Below, piece after piece: positions 18,889 to 27,476 of a DNA stretch of 64,000 nucleotides (position 1 is its first letter; each line of letters opens with the position of its first letter). Where the stretch lies: the NCBI RefSeq assembly GCF_015751045.1, contig NZ_BNJW01000004.1, forward strand, positions 1-64,000, read 5' to 3'. The translations under genes and the position numbers were made by a program. The notes under the pieces were generated by a model. It was not told the origin of the DNA. It made no database searches and worked only from the letters and a program-made list of their open reading frames with translations. This DNA comes from Enterococcus lactis (GTDB taxonomy: Bacteria > Bacillota > Bacilli > Lactobacillales > Enterococcaceae).

Positions 18889-19398
18889 TTATTTTGTCAA
18901 ATCTACTTTTTTACCGATCCAATAAATAATTATCCCACCGACAATCATTGATGCCAGTTCTCCTAAAGCAATCACCCACCAATTCAAGAAAAAAGGTAGT
19001 TGATATAAAATCGTTAGCTGACCAGCTACTGTAAACATGGAAAAAGCAAATACGCATGCTGTCACAGCCATTTTGATTTTCATGTTTTTGATGCGACTAG
19101 TGATTTTATAGTTGATAAGCAATACAATCAGCGTGCTGACGCTTCCTACTACAACATCTATCAGTCCAAGAGGAGAAGCAATATTAGCCAAAGCTACTCC
19201 CACTGTTACCGCGGCGATGTATCTTTTGTTATATAAGGACAGATAGTTGAACATCTCCGAGAGACGAATCTGAATCACTCCAAAGCTAAAAACAGACAAA
19301 ACCAGCGTCACTGCCACATATAAACCAGTGACTAGCGCCATCCGAGTCACATCTGTCGTTGTCCAGCGTTTGGCTGAACGGGTATTATTTTTTTCCAT
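18889..19398 (-). CDS. queT: QueT-family ECF S-component for a queuosine precursor
   Basis: QueT (COG4708) proteins are integral membrane substrate subunits of ECF transporters thought to import preQ1 or a related queuosine precursor. The 169 residues show five or six hydrophobic segments, with the family motif FSFGVIQIRLSEMFNYLSLYN and the glycine-rich ASPLGLIDVVVGS. ATG 19398 has AAGGAG upstream. The leader (19405-19455) has a core word shared with class I preQ1 riboswitches, which fits this assignment. Confidence 0.9.
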   Translation of the reverse strand: MEKNNTRSAKRWTTTDVTRMALVTGLYVAVTLVLSVFSFGVIQIRLSEMFNYLSLYNKRYIAAVTVGVALANIASPLGLIDVVVGSVSTLIVLLINYKITSRIKNMKIKMAVTACVFAFSMFTVAGQLTILYQLPFFLNWWVIALGELASMIVGGIIIYWIGKKVDLTK

Positions 19399-19404
19399 GT
19401 TCTA

Positions 19405-19455
19405 TTTCTCCTTTGCAAGATAATTTTATCTTGGTAATGACTGCGACCAAAGGAT
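19405..19455 (-). promoter_or_regulatory. Candidate preQ1-I riboswitch controlling queT translation
   Basis: On the minus strand the leader contains TTTGGTCGCAGT, whose GGTCGCAGT core matches the well-studied thermophile preQ1-I aptamer as I remember it. A closing ACCAA, an A-rich stretch and CAAAGGAG follow. CCTTTG (complement at 19448-19453) can pair with CAAAGG, which is the ribosome site, and CAAGATAA pairs with TTATCTTG just before it. This suggests ligand-gated sequestration of the site. No covariance search was possible. Confidence 0.65.
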
Positions 19456-19486
19456 GGGAAGAAAATTCCAACTGAAGTGCCGCAGA

Positions 19487-19605
19487 AGGTTGTGAAAAAG
19501 CTACCCTGCAACAAGTAATAAGAATAGTCAAATAAAAATAGCTCCTCCTATTTTTCATTTGGCTGGACTTATTACCGCAGTTGCAAGCTTTTGAACACCG
19601 TTTAT
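19487..19605 (+). repeat. Dispersed palindromic intergenic repeat, copy 3
   Basis: It opens AGGTTGTGAAAAAGCT and closes GAACACCGTTTA. The centre holds AAAAATAG-CTCCTC-CTATTTTT. It matches copy 2 base for base over most of its length, in the opposite genome orientation. Confidence 0.8.
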
Positions 19606-19610
19606 ATCAG

Positions 19611-19640
19611 AAGGTTGTGAAAAAGCTGTCTGACATCAAA
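19611..19640 (+). repeat. Truncated repeat copy, start only
   Basis: AAGGTTGTGAAAAAGCTGTC repeats the first 20 bases of the dispersed repeat family directly after copy 3, then loses similarity. This suggests nested insertion or partial duplication. The rest of the gap to 19731 shows nothing else. Confidence 0.6.
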
Positions 19641-19731
19641 TGCCGGGAACAATCATCGACTTTCTTTTATCATCAACCATTTGGTTCTCTCTTTATTTCT
19701 TATCATACAGAAGCTTGAAAAAAACACAAGG

Positions 19732-20493
19732 TTATTTTAGCAACCAGCCACCGTCGATTGGAATAATCGTTCCTTGTATATAGCTTGCTTGAGGAGAGGC
19801 AAGAAATAATGTCAGCTCCGCTACTTCTTCCGGCTGTGCCCATCGCTTGACTGGTGTTTCATTTGCCACCCACTCTGCCATCTCACCTTTTCCTTCAAAA
19901 TCAGCCGCATTCATCGGCGTTTGGATGGCTCCTGGAGCAATTCCTTTTACTCGGATCCCCTGCTCCGCGTAATCCAGAGCGAGTTGTTTAGTAAAACCGA
20001 CGATTGCATGTTTCGCACTTGTATAAGCGATCCCACCTCCGCCAGCAACCAAACCCGCAATCGAAGCCATGTTAATGATTGTTCCGCTTTTTCGACGGAT
20101 CATATCAGGAAGGATGATGCTTGTTAGATGATACATGCTTTTCACATTCGTTTCATAAATCAGATCCCACAGCGATTCGTCAGTTTCCATCAAGGATTTG
20201 TATGCATCTAATACCCCCGCAGTATTCAATAAAATCGTAACTTCACCAAAATGATTTTGGCATTTCGATACCGCTTGTTGGAGTTCTTTCCTCTGTCGGA
20301 CATCCCCTAGTGCGTAGGCAAAAGTTTCAGGAAATCGAAAAGAAAGTTCTTCCATTTTTCCAAATTTTTGATCTAATCCAAATACAAAGGCATCCTGTTC
20401 CAGAAAAGCTTGGGCTTGTGCGGCACCAATACCAGAAGAAGCTCCTGTAATAAATACGACCTGTTTAGCTAAATCTGGATAACGGTTTTTCAT
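19732..20493 (-). CDS. SDR-family oxidoreductase (FabG-like)
   Basis: This NAD(P)-dependent short-chain dehydrogenase has 253 residues from ATG 20493 (MKNRYPDLAKQ). The ATG overlaps the stop of the upstream DUF2829 gene as ATGA, so translation is coupled. The Rossmann motif is TGASSGIG near residue 18. The NTAGV segment is mid-protein, and the catalytic Ser lies ahead of YTSAK, the Tyr-X3-Lys pair. The C-terminal IQGTIIPIDGGW is typical. The substrate is unknown, and no fatty-acid synthesis genes are nearby. Confidence 0.9.
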   Translation of the reverse strand: MKNRYPDLAKQVVFITGASSGIGAAQAQAFLEQDAFVFGLDQKFGKMEELSFRFPETFAYALGDVRQRKELQQAVSKCQNHFGEVTILLNTAGVLDAYKSLMETDESLWDLIYETNVKSMYHLTSIILPDMIRRKSGTIINMASIAGLVAGGGGIAYTSAKHAIVGFTKQLALDYAEQGIRVKGIAPGAIQTPMNAADFEGKGEMAEWVANETPVKRWAQPEEVAELTLFLASPQASYIQGTIIPIDGGWLLK

Positions 20494-20711
20494 TCTACGA
20501 TCGCCCAATCATCTGCTAAAATATCGCAAACTGTAGGAGCAAAGCTAGAAAAACCTTCATCACTTGTTTTGATCAATAAGTAAGGCGTCACCGGACAGCC
20601 ATCAAATTCATCATCGGATACGAGAACAACATAAAGCTCAAATCCACTCCATCCTTTACGAATAATCTTTGCACCTTTTTTCAATTCTGGTAAAATTTCT
20701 TCAAATGTCAT
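20490..20711 (-). CDS. DUF2829 / Tad2-like small protein
   Basis: The 73-residue product begins MTFEEILPELKKGAKIIRKG and ends DILADDWAIVE. The pattern LKKGxKxxRKGW, a central PYLLIKT and a terminal ADDW matches DUF2829. Phage members of that family (Tad2) block Thoeris defence by sequestering the cyclic ADP-ribose-like signal. Here the gene lies in ordinary chromosome, coupled to an SDR gene (ATGA) and 19 bases after a Mga-like regulator gene. Whether it binds a nucleotide signal is inference. Confidence 0.8.
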   Translation of the reverse strand: MTFEEILPELKKGAKIIRKGWSGFELYVVLVSDDEFDGCPVTPYLLIKTSDEGFSSFAPTVCDILADDWAIVE

Positions 20712-20730
20712 CTTTATTCTCCTTTTTTTA

Positions 20731-22251
20731 TTATTTTTTTGATTGTTTTTGTTTTTGAATCATTTCAAATTTTTGAGATAGCTGAATGTAATCTATCAAT
20801 TTTAATTCTTCGGTCACAATAAAATAGTCAAGATCCGCCCACGGTTTTCGATGAACTTTACTTGTGGAAATCAGAAGATCCACTTCTCTTCCCCGATAAT
20901 CCGTTGGTAGAAAAATCAGCTGATAATCATTACGGAAAAACGTCCGTAACCCCTCCTCTAACAGTTGCTCTTCAAATAATGGGAAATCTGTCATCAAAAG
21001 GATCGTGATCTTTGGAAGCTGTGGAGTAAAGGCTCCTAATGTTTTAAACACAGTCAGATACCGTCCCATCAAAAACGCATGATTTTTAAACGCTAGATGA
21101 TTAGGCTGTTTGTGTCTGCTTTCAAAAAAGCGTACTAACCATTGTTTTAATTCTTTGTTTTCAATGACTAAATGATTAATGAAGTCACTACTGTTTCCAT
21201 CAATCGTTTCTTTTGCGTTAGGAAAAAGATAGGCGAAAAAATGACTACTGAACAAATAGTTTTCTGCCTCAAAGGTCAGATCTTCCGCTGGTAGCTCCTG
21301 CTCTTCTTGATAAAGAGAAAGAGCTGCTTTTGCTTCAGAAAGAGCTGCAAAAGGCGGTGTTTCTGCTTGTTGATGAAAATCAAAAATTTTCTTCCGTATC
21401 TTAGGATCACTATAATATTCTTCACGCGTCATCAGAACAAGAAACAATGCGCCTAATTCGTCTTCTACTTGAAAATAATTAGGAAATACCGGCTCCATGA
21501 CTTGGCAGAATCGCTGGAACAACAGATTGTCTGCGATCAGCCCTCTTTTTTTCTCATTCAATACCACATAATGCTTCTGTGATTTTCTTAAAAAAAAGGC
21601 ACCTAGCATGTATTCCAATCGTCTTTTTTTGATTTCATTCAAACGAACGTTGAAAAAAGCCATGATATGTTCTGCCATATTTTTTACGTCCATTTGAGAA
21701 ATCGTTTCAAACGGCCAGATTTTCCCTCGAAACAACTGCCAGAATGTCATATGCAAGTAAAGTCGAATGATTTCTTCTTCGCCTTGCGCGATATATGTAC
21801 CTCGTTGCAGACGAATGCCATAAGTTTGCAGTTGCTGTTTCCATTCATTGATTTTTCGATGAGCAGTGGATTCACTAATGTAATGCTTTTGCGCAAATTG
21901 GTAAATTGTGTGGAATTCTTCAAAAAAAATGTCGTGCAGCAGCTGGAATTTCAGCGTACTTTGCACGAGATAGATCAAAAAACGCTCATGTTCGATTGAA
22001 TCGAGCGTATCATAAAAGTTATAACCAGAACGGTGATTTTTTGTAAACAAAGGGTGCGTCTTACCGCTAAACTGCTGATAGTTTTTAGACAGCTCGTTTA
22101 GGTATTTCGACACACTGCGGGCATCCAGCTGAACAACTTGCGCTAATTGTGCAGCAGTATGCCAAGCTTGATCCTCAAAACTTTCTAGGAGGAGAATCTT
22201 ATAATATAGATCTTTATCAAATTGTTTAAGATACTCGGAAGACAAATACAC
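20731..22251 (-). CDS. Mga-like PRD/HTH transcriptional regulator
   Basis: This 506-residue protein has an N-terminal Mga-type HTH (AAQLAQVVQLDARSVSKYLNEL, about residues 37-58) and a second HTH (AQKHYISESTAHRKINEW, about 115-132). A long PRD-like helical region and a C-terminal EIIB-like fold complete the usual Mga/AtxA layout. Such regulators sense PTS phosphorylation and control surface or carbon genes. It is just upstream of and probably co-transcribed with DUF2829 and the SDR. Its target genes are unknown. Confidence 0.85.
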   Translation of the reverse strand: MYLSSEYLKQFDKDLYYKILLLESFEDQAWHTAAQLAQVVQLDARSVSKYLNELSKNYQQFSGKTHPLFTKNHRSGYNFYDTLDSIEHERFLIYLVQSTLKFQLLHDIFFEEFHTIYQFAQKHYISESTAHRKINEWKQQLQTYGIRLQRGTYIAQGEEEIIRLYLHMTFWQLFRGKIWPFETISQMDVKNMAEHIMAFFNVRLNEIKKRRLEYMLGAFFLRKSQKHYVVLNEKKRGLIADNLLFQRFCQVMEPVFPNYFQVEDELGALFLVLMTREEYYSDPKIRKKIFDFHQQAETPPFAALSEAKAALSLYQEEQELPAEDLTFEAENYLFSSHFFAYLFPNAKETIDGNSSDFINHLVIENKELKQWLVRFFESRHKQPNHLAFKNHAFLMGRYLTVFKTLGAFTPQLPKITILLMTDFPLFEEQLLEEGLRTFFRNDYQLIFLPTDYRGREVDLLISTSKVHRKPWADLDYFIVTEELKLIDYIQLSQKFEMIQKQKQSKK

Positions 22252-22316
22252 GTCTTTCCCTCCTTTTTTATGCTAGAACGTTTTGGTTATTGTAGCATAA
22301 AATAGTGGTTTTCGCA

Positions 22317-23018
22317 TCAAAACAAGCCAGCAAAAGGCTGAAAGAATAACGGCAGCAACAAAACGGTCAATATCCCATTTACGCATATCGCAAGCCCTGA
22401 AATGATCCCTTCTACTTCGCCAATCTCGATTGCTTTTGCTGTACCGATAGCATGAGAAGTACTTCCTAACGCCACACCGCGAGCAACGGGACTTTCGATC
22501 TTGAATAAGCGGAAAATATGAGTAGCGATCAGCGAGCCAAAAATACCTGTAGAGACAACAATAGCAAGAGTCACGGCATTCACCCCACCCATCGTATGAG
22601 ACAAATCGACAGAAATAGCCGTCGTTACAGATTTCGGTAGTAATGAGATGACCATCTCTTTATGAAGAGAGAAGAAATAACCGATCCCTACACTAACCAA
22701 GCAATTTGCGACTATCCCTGCCAAAATCGCAGCTATTACAGGATAAAAATTTTCTTTCAACAAACGGAAGTTTTTATAAAGCGGGATGGCAAGTGCCACT
22801 GTCGCAGGAGTAATCAGCATAGTCAAAAAATTGCCGCCGATATTATACTCTTTATAGCTGACGCCAGAAAAATGCAGAAATAAGATAATAACAACAATCG
22901 ATAATACGAGAGGATTCAAAACAGGCAGTTTATATTTCCGCAAAAATTTGTCAGATAATACGTACACTCCTAAAGTCAAACTTAAGCCAAATAATGGATT
23001 CACAAAAAACTCAGTCAA
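22317..23018 (-). CDS. lrgB: LrgB-family membrane protein
   Basis: LrgB partners LrgA; in staphylococci and streptococci the pair affects murein hydrolase activity and pyruvate transport. The 233-residue protein is polytopic, with the conserved LLPKSVTTAISVDLSHTMGG and GSTSHAIGTAKAIEIGEVEG. It overlaps the end of lrgA by eight bases, so the pair is coupled. The usual LytSR two-component system is not in the window. Confidence 0.93.
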   Translation of the reverse strand: MTEFFVNPLFGLSLTLGVYVLSDKFLRKYKLPVLNPLVLSIVVIILFLHFSGVSYKEYNIGGNFLTMLITPATVALAIPLYKNFRLLKENFYPVIAAILAGIVANCLVSVGIGYFFSLHKEMVISLLPKSVTTAISVDLSHTMGGVNAVTLAIVVSTGIFGSLIATHIFRLFKIESPVARGVALGSTSHAIGTAKAIEIGEVEGIISGLAICVNGILTVLLLPLFFQPFAGLF

Positions 23019-23421
23019 TTTGATTCTCCTCCATTTCGTTTACAGATACCCTGCTTGCTTTTTTCTTACGGATATAGCCTAGCAAAGCTTCTACCCCTTC
23101 TGCCGTTTTTCCCGCTGTGACCATCGTGACGATGGAGCACACGACGACTGCCCCCAGTAAAATAGGCCATATCGAAGCAATGTCATCAAAATATTCCAAT
23201 AAACCTACACCAGCTGGAACAAATAAAATAGCTAGATTATTCAATAAAAAGTCACCAGTTGCTCCGATTTTTTCAGGATCAACAAGATGCATTTCAAATG
23301 CTAAAAATAAAAAAAGAATACCTAAGATACTCCCAGGAATAGGTAAATGAGCAAAAATTCGGATACCTTCTCCTAATACAGAAAAGAAAATAATAATGAA
23401 AAACTCTTGAAAAAATTTCAT
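23011..23421 (-). CDS. lrgA: LrgA/CidA-family holin-like protein
   Basis: This 136-residue membrane protein starts at ATG 23421 (MKFFQEFFIII), with AAGGAGT eight bases upstream. The longer frame to 23451 has no site. Four hydrophobic segments are seen, with the family motif LPIPGSILGILFLFLAF and NNLAILFVPAGVGL. The C-terminal tail is charged. It is the first gene of lrgAB. I found no clean promoter in the 325 bases before glpF, which is divergent. Confidence 0.92.
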   Translation of the reverse strand: MKFFQEFFIIIFFSVLGEGIRIFAHLPIPGSILGILFLFLAFEMHLVDPEKIGATGDFLLNNLAILFVPAGVGLLEYFDDIASIWPILLGAVVVCSIVTMVTAGKTAEGVEALLGYIRKKKASRVSVNEMEENQID

Positions 23422-23746
23422 CAAACAACACTCCTTACGTATAGCTTTCATTTTACTAACAAACCTTTTCTGAAAGTTTCAAAACATGCTGTTTCTAAGA
23501 TACAATTTTTGAGAAAAAAAACGTTTTTTTTTTGGTATATTTATAGTTAAGCTTGGTGATTTGTGGAGAACTTTTAAAAAGAGTTGGAGTTTTACTGTTG
23601 GTCTGGTTTCTTATACGTAATGGAAATCATTTTTTTATTCACATTTGTTAAGACTGCAGAAATCCTTCCGACACGAAACACTGCACCGATGCTTTTCGTG
23701 TTGATGTTTCTTTTTTTTTGCATTTTTATAACATTTGGAGGTATTT
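23422..23746. other. Intergenic region between lrgA and glpF
   Basis: This gap separates divergent genes and should hold both promoters. The one clear structure is the dyad of eight A, CG and eight T at 23514-23531. TATATT and TATAGT words lie just after it, without a well-spaced -35. A 77-codon frame at 23584-23817 runs into glpF in another frame and is discounted. Confidence 0.5.
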
Positions 23747-24481
23747 ATGGATTACTCACTAATGACCCGTCTTGCGGCGGAAATGATTGGTACAGCATTA
23801 CTAATCGTGCTAGGTAACGGTGCTGTAGCAAACGTAGATTTAAAAGGTACAAAAGGATATGGCAGCGACTGGATGCTGATTGCTGTCGGATATGGATTTG
23901 GGGTTATGATGCCGGCAATGATCTTTGGCGGAATCAGCGGTAACCACATCAACCCAGCATTTACGATTGCCTTAGCGTCTAACGGATTGTTCCCTTGGGC
24001 TGAAGTTGTTCCTTATATCATTGCACAATTGATTGGTGCAGCGATCGGACAATTGATCGTAGTGGCTTGTTACAAACCTTACTACGACCAAACAGAAGAT
24101 GTAAACCATGTGTTAGGTACATTCTCAACAATCAACAGTGTTGGTTCTAAATTCAATGGTTTCGTCAATGAATTCTTTGGTTCATTCGTTTTATTCTTTG
24201 GAGCTTTAGGTATTACAAAAGCACCATTCTTCCAAGATAACCTTGGTACAGCTCACTTAGCACTTGGTTTCCTTGTATGGACATTAGTTGCTTCACTTGG
24301 TGGTCCTACAGGTCCTGGTCTGAACCCAGCTCGTGACTTTGCACCACGTCTTGTACACGCACTACTTCCATTGAAACATAAAGGTTCTTCTCAATGGGGA
24401 TATGCATGGGTACCCGTTGTTGCACCTATCTGTGCTGGTGTCGTAGCAGTATTCTTATATAAATTATTATTTATGGCTTAA
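23747..24481 (+). CDS. glpF: Glycerol uptake facilitator / aquaporin family channel
   Basis: This major intrinsic protein passes glycerol and water through the membrane. ATG 23747 (MDYSLMTRLAAEM) has GGAGG seven bases upstream. The 244 residues contain the two half-helix NPA motifs, in GNHINPAFTIALAS and GPGLNPARDFAPRLV. The aspartate after the second NPAR is the residue typical of glycerol facilitators rather than strict water channels. glpK and glpO are not adjacent, so this may be a stand-alone paralogue. Confidence 0.93.
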   Translation: MDYSLMTRLAAEMIGTALLIVLGNGAVANVDLKGTKGYGSDWMLIAVGYGFGVMMPAMIFGGISGNHINPAFTIALASNGLFPWAEVVPYIIAQLIGAAIGQLIVVACYKPYYDQTEDVNHVLGTFSTINSVGSKFNGFVNEFFGSFVLFFGALGITKAPFFQDNLGTAHLALGFLVWTLVASLGGPTGPGLNPARDFAPRLVHALLPLKHKGSSQWGYAWVPVVAPICAGVVAVFLYKLLFMA

Positions 24482-24494
24482 TTAAAAGCTAAAT

Positions 24495-24533
24495 AAAAAA
24501 ACTTGGTACAGCGATTGCGTACCAAGTTTTTTT
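24495..24533 (+). terminator. glpF terminator
   Basis: Six or more A then ACTTGGTAC pairs with GTACCAAGT and seven T around a nine-base loop. The same 15-bp stem recurs behind lacR at 38232-38270 with a different loop. Confidence 0.9.
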
Positions 24534-24572
24534 ATTTTAGAAAAAGCAGGTGGACTTTCTAAAAGAAGTTCA

Positions 24573-25910
24573 CTATTCGATCCTGTCGATGATTTCTTCA
24601 GGAAAATCGTCTATTTGCTTGTCAATTTTGCTGTCTTTGTATTTCTCTTCTTGGATAGTCAACAAAATCTTTGTAAGGTTCCCCCAGTCTACTGCTCTTG
24701 GCGGATCAAGCCAAACCACTACTTGAGACACACTTTCTTCATATAAATTGTTTCTATTCGTGATTATAACATCCGGAAAATCAGTTTTTCCAGCCTCTAT
24801 CACTTCCGTATTCAGATTAATGTACAAACTTAAATTTTTCTTGATAAATCGATTATAGGCAGCACCATAGGAAAAATCGATGATGATCTTTACTGGCTCA
24901 GAAACTAGTTGAACGGGTATGTGATTGATCAATAACAATAAATAACTGAAAAAAAGAAAAAATTTATCTTGAAGCAACTCTTTGTGTTTTGACATTAGAT
25001 CATTCATATACTCTAATAGATAGCAATAAAATGTAGGATAGTTTTGATTAAAAAAAGAAATATCTAGTGGAAATTCATCCGATTTATTAAGGGTATAATG
25101 CAAAAGTTTAAAATGTATTTTGGTTAACTCATTTTGGATCGATTTTCTCGTTTCTTTCGGTAACCGTTTGAACCGTTTTTCAAAACTTTCAATGAACCGC
25201 TCATTCAACCATTCGATTGTTTCATCTTCTTTTTTCCTCAAATACTTTTGATCTAACTTATCATGGAGATAAAGCCACGAGAAGATCTTACAGATAAAAA
25301 CAACTGATTCTGTCTCCAGTACTCCTTTTAGATAGAAAAATCCTATATCTGAGAAAAATAGCGGCTGATTGTTGACAATATCTAAAGAATCTTCTTGTTC
25401 AGACAATAGATTGATTGCTAAAAAGTGGAATAATTTCTTTTTTTCATAAGCGGAAAGAGGATAATACCGATTTAAATTTTTTACCATTTTTTCTGTTTTT
25501 ATAATTATAGGTAGCGCATACAACTTTTCAACACTTATTTCTGTTGAGTTAAAAAGATTATATAAAAAAAGGCGGATGTTTTTAGGATTTCCTGTCAACT
25601 TTCTTTTCTCAAAAAAAATTTGATACTTTTTTAGATTTCTTTTCAGCCCTTGCAATACTTTATACGCCACAGAATAACTCACATGGTGCTGTTCAGCAAA
25701 ATTTTCTATTGAGATATATTTTTCCTGAAAGAAAGCCAATACCATTTTCATGGATAAAGAATCTGTTATATAGCGAGATAATAGGGCTTTACTAGAACTT
25801 TTACCATTGATTTCCAAACATATCATCAATTCACTAACAGTTAGACGAAAATTTTTCTCTAAATCGAACATTTGTAAATCATGTTTTAGCTTATCGATAG
25901 TTTTTTTCAA
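24573..25910 (-). CDS. Mga-like regulator, 5' end disrupted
   Basis: The readable frame starts at a TTG (25910) with no ribosome site and yields 445 residues of a Mga-family regulator. A second HTH is present (AEQHHVSYSVAYKVLQGL), followed by PRD-like helices and an EIIB-like end. The first HTH continues upstream in the same frame without a usable start (see 25911-26034), so as written the gene is probably inactive or phase-variable. It lies downstream of the WxL locus and is a likely regulator of it. Confidence 0.75.
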   Translation of the reverse strand: MKKTIDKLKHDLQMFDLEKNFRLTVSELMICLEINGKSSSKALLSRYITDSLSMKMVLAFFQEKYISIENFAEQHHVSYSVAYKVLQGLKRNLKKYQIFFEKRKLTGNPKNIRLFLYNLFNSTEISVEKLYALPIIIKTEKMVKNLNRYYPLSAYEKKKLFHFLAINLLSEQEDSLDIVNNQPLFFSDIGFFYLKGVLETESVVFICKIFSWLYLHDKLDQKYLRKKEDETIEWLNERFIESFEKRFKRLPKETRKSIQNELTKIHFKLLHYTLNKSDEFPLDISFFNQNYPTFYCYLLEYMNDLMSKHKELLQDKFFLFFSYLLLLINHIPVQLVSEPVKIIIDFSYGAAYNRFIKKNLSLYINLNTEVIEAGKTDFPDVIITNRNNLYEESVSQVVVWLDPPRAVDWGNLTKILLTIQEEKYKDSKIDKQIDDFPEEIIDRIE

Positions 25911-26034
25911 GAGAAATGTCGATAACGATAGTTTCTCTTGAATATCCGAGATTGATTCTGATAAATTTGAGCTTGCTTCTAAATATTTAAGTAATGAATA
26001 ACTTCTATAATCTTCCTTGCTTAAAAAAACTCAT
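25911..26034 (-). pseudogene. Out-of-reach N-terminus of the Mga-like regulator
   Basis: The frame continues upstream of 25910 as LSKEDYRSYSLLKYLEASS, then ISDIQEKLSLSTFLLKKTI, which aligns with the first HTH of the Mga paralogue at 20731. It then meets TGA. The natural ATG (26034) reads ATG AGT and seven T; with six T it would enter this frame directly. An extended -10 (TGATATAAT, complement at 26148-26156) lies about 115 bases upstream of that ATG. Confidence 0.7.
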
Positions 26035-26258
26035 AATTCATTAGCCATCAGCTCTTTCTACGTATATTGCTGTTTCCATTCCTTCACTGCTACTATCCCT
26101 TCTTATTCGTTTATTCGGCCGTTCTTGCTGTTATACCTGTTATAATGATTATATCATTTACTTATAGGCATCTACGCTAATACAAAAGCATTTTATACTA
26201 TCGAAAAAGGACTTAAATATCACGCAATAAGGAAAAACTATTATTTGTTATTTTGATT

Positions 26259-27335
26259 TTACTTTTCTTTCTCTTCTTTCTTTCTCAAAATAAACCAAAG
26301 GATAAGTATTAAAACGAACAACAAGAAAATTAGCGCTTCCAAGATGTAGATCCAATTATTGGCCTTTTTAATCGTCACATCTTTCGTATTCAATTCCTTG
26401 GCTTCTTTCCCGTCTATCATAAACACTTTTTCAAATATCCATTGGTCGGTATAGTTGATGGTGGTATTTTCTTTTTTTCTTGAGAATTTTCCGTTTTCAT
26501 TTTCATTTCCTAGAATGGTCATTGTGAGATGATATTCGCCTGGAGTTAGTGGCTGACCATTCAAAGCTGTTGGAAAAGAAAAGTTTGTATTCGGCGCAAT
26601 CTGCAATCCTTCTTTTTCCTCCTGATATAAAACTTCAGAATGTCCTTTTTTTGTAATTTTTGTTTCAATAACTACTTGATTGATATAGGTTTTTTGATCA
26701 TTTTGGACGTTTGCTAAAATGACATTTCTTGCATTGATTTGATCAGGTTTAACTTCATGGAGTACTAGGTTAGGAGCAACTTCATTCAGTGTCTGTCGCA
26801 TTAACAAGGCAACAGTATAGGCGTATTCATTCTCAATCGATAAGCTTTGATCCTTGTTTTCTGTTTGATCCTTTTCCGTCACAATTTCTTTGAATGTGAT
26901 TCCACCAGCCAATACGCCATCGAATCGATCTTTTGGCATCTTGGCATGAAAAACCACGGTTTGAACGCTTTTAGGTTCCAGTGTCACTGTCTCTGGGTAA
27001 CTCACATAGTCGATCAGATCAAAGATTAGACTTTCGTCTTTTTCAATCTCATTTTTTCCATATTCAACCATTACGTTTGAATTAGTCGTTGCGCTATTCA
27101 CAGAAATGTCGATTTTCACTTCTTTTTCCGTATCATTTATCAATTCTGCTTTTAATTCTACTTCCTGATCTGGAACAAGTTGGAGATCGAAATAAGTTTT
27201 TCTTTTATCGATCTGATTCTCTGAAGTTATTGGCGTCACCGAAAAATTGAATGCACTAGCTGTCACTGGTAACTGGTTAAAAAGTGTCCCTATAATAACT
27301 AGGAGTGTTATAAATAATTGCTGTTTTGGTTTCAA
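26259..27335 (-). CDS. DUF916/DUF3324 WxL-interacting surface protein
   Basis: This cell-surface protein bridges WxL proteins, peptidoglycan and host ligands. I favour TTG 27335 (LKPKQQLFITLLVIIGTLF), with GGAG eight bases upstream, giving 358 residues that begin with a signal peptide. An ATG at 27353 overlaps that site. The DUF916 domain occupies about 30-150 (FNFSVTPITSENQ onward) and DUF3324 about 160-300. One membrane helix near the end is followed by KKEEKEK. It is the last gene of the three-gene WxL unit. Confidence 0.9.
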   Translation of the reverse strand: MKPKQQLFITLLVIIGTLFNQLPVTASAFNFSVTPITSENQIDKRKTYFDLQLVPDQEVELKAELINDTEKEVKIDISVNSATTNSNVMVEYGKNEIEKDESLIFDLIDYVSYPETVTLEPKSVQTVVFHAKMPKDRFDGVLAGGITFKEIVTEKDQTENKDQSLSIENEYAYTVALLMRQTLNEVAPNLVLHEVKPDQINARNVILANVQNDQKTYINQVVIETKITKKGHSEVLYQEEKEGLQIAPNTNFSFPTALNGQPLTPGEYHLTMTILGNENENGKFSRKKENTTINYTDQWIFEKVFMIDGKEAKELNTKDVTIKKANNWIYILEALIFLLFVLILILWFILRKKEEKEK

Positions 27336-27476
27336 GAAAATCGCTCCTTTCATCATATGTAAGAAAAGATGGGAACAAAAGCGTGTCTCTGCCATTTTAA
27401 GCTGTGCAGGAAATAAGTATTTATGGTTCCTGTTGTCCTTGGTGATCCATGCTTTTGTCCTCATCTTCTCTTTTTA

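Noticed and set aside
23584-23817. 77-codon frame before glpF
   Set aside because: It runs into glpF in another frame and has no better ribosome site; the GGAGG at 23736 clearly serves glpF.
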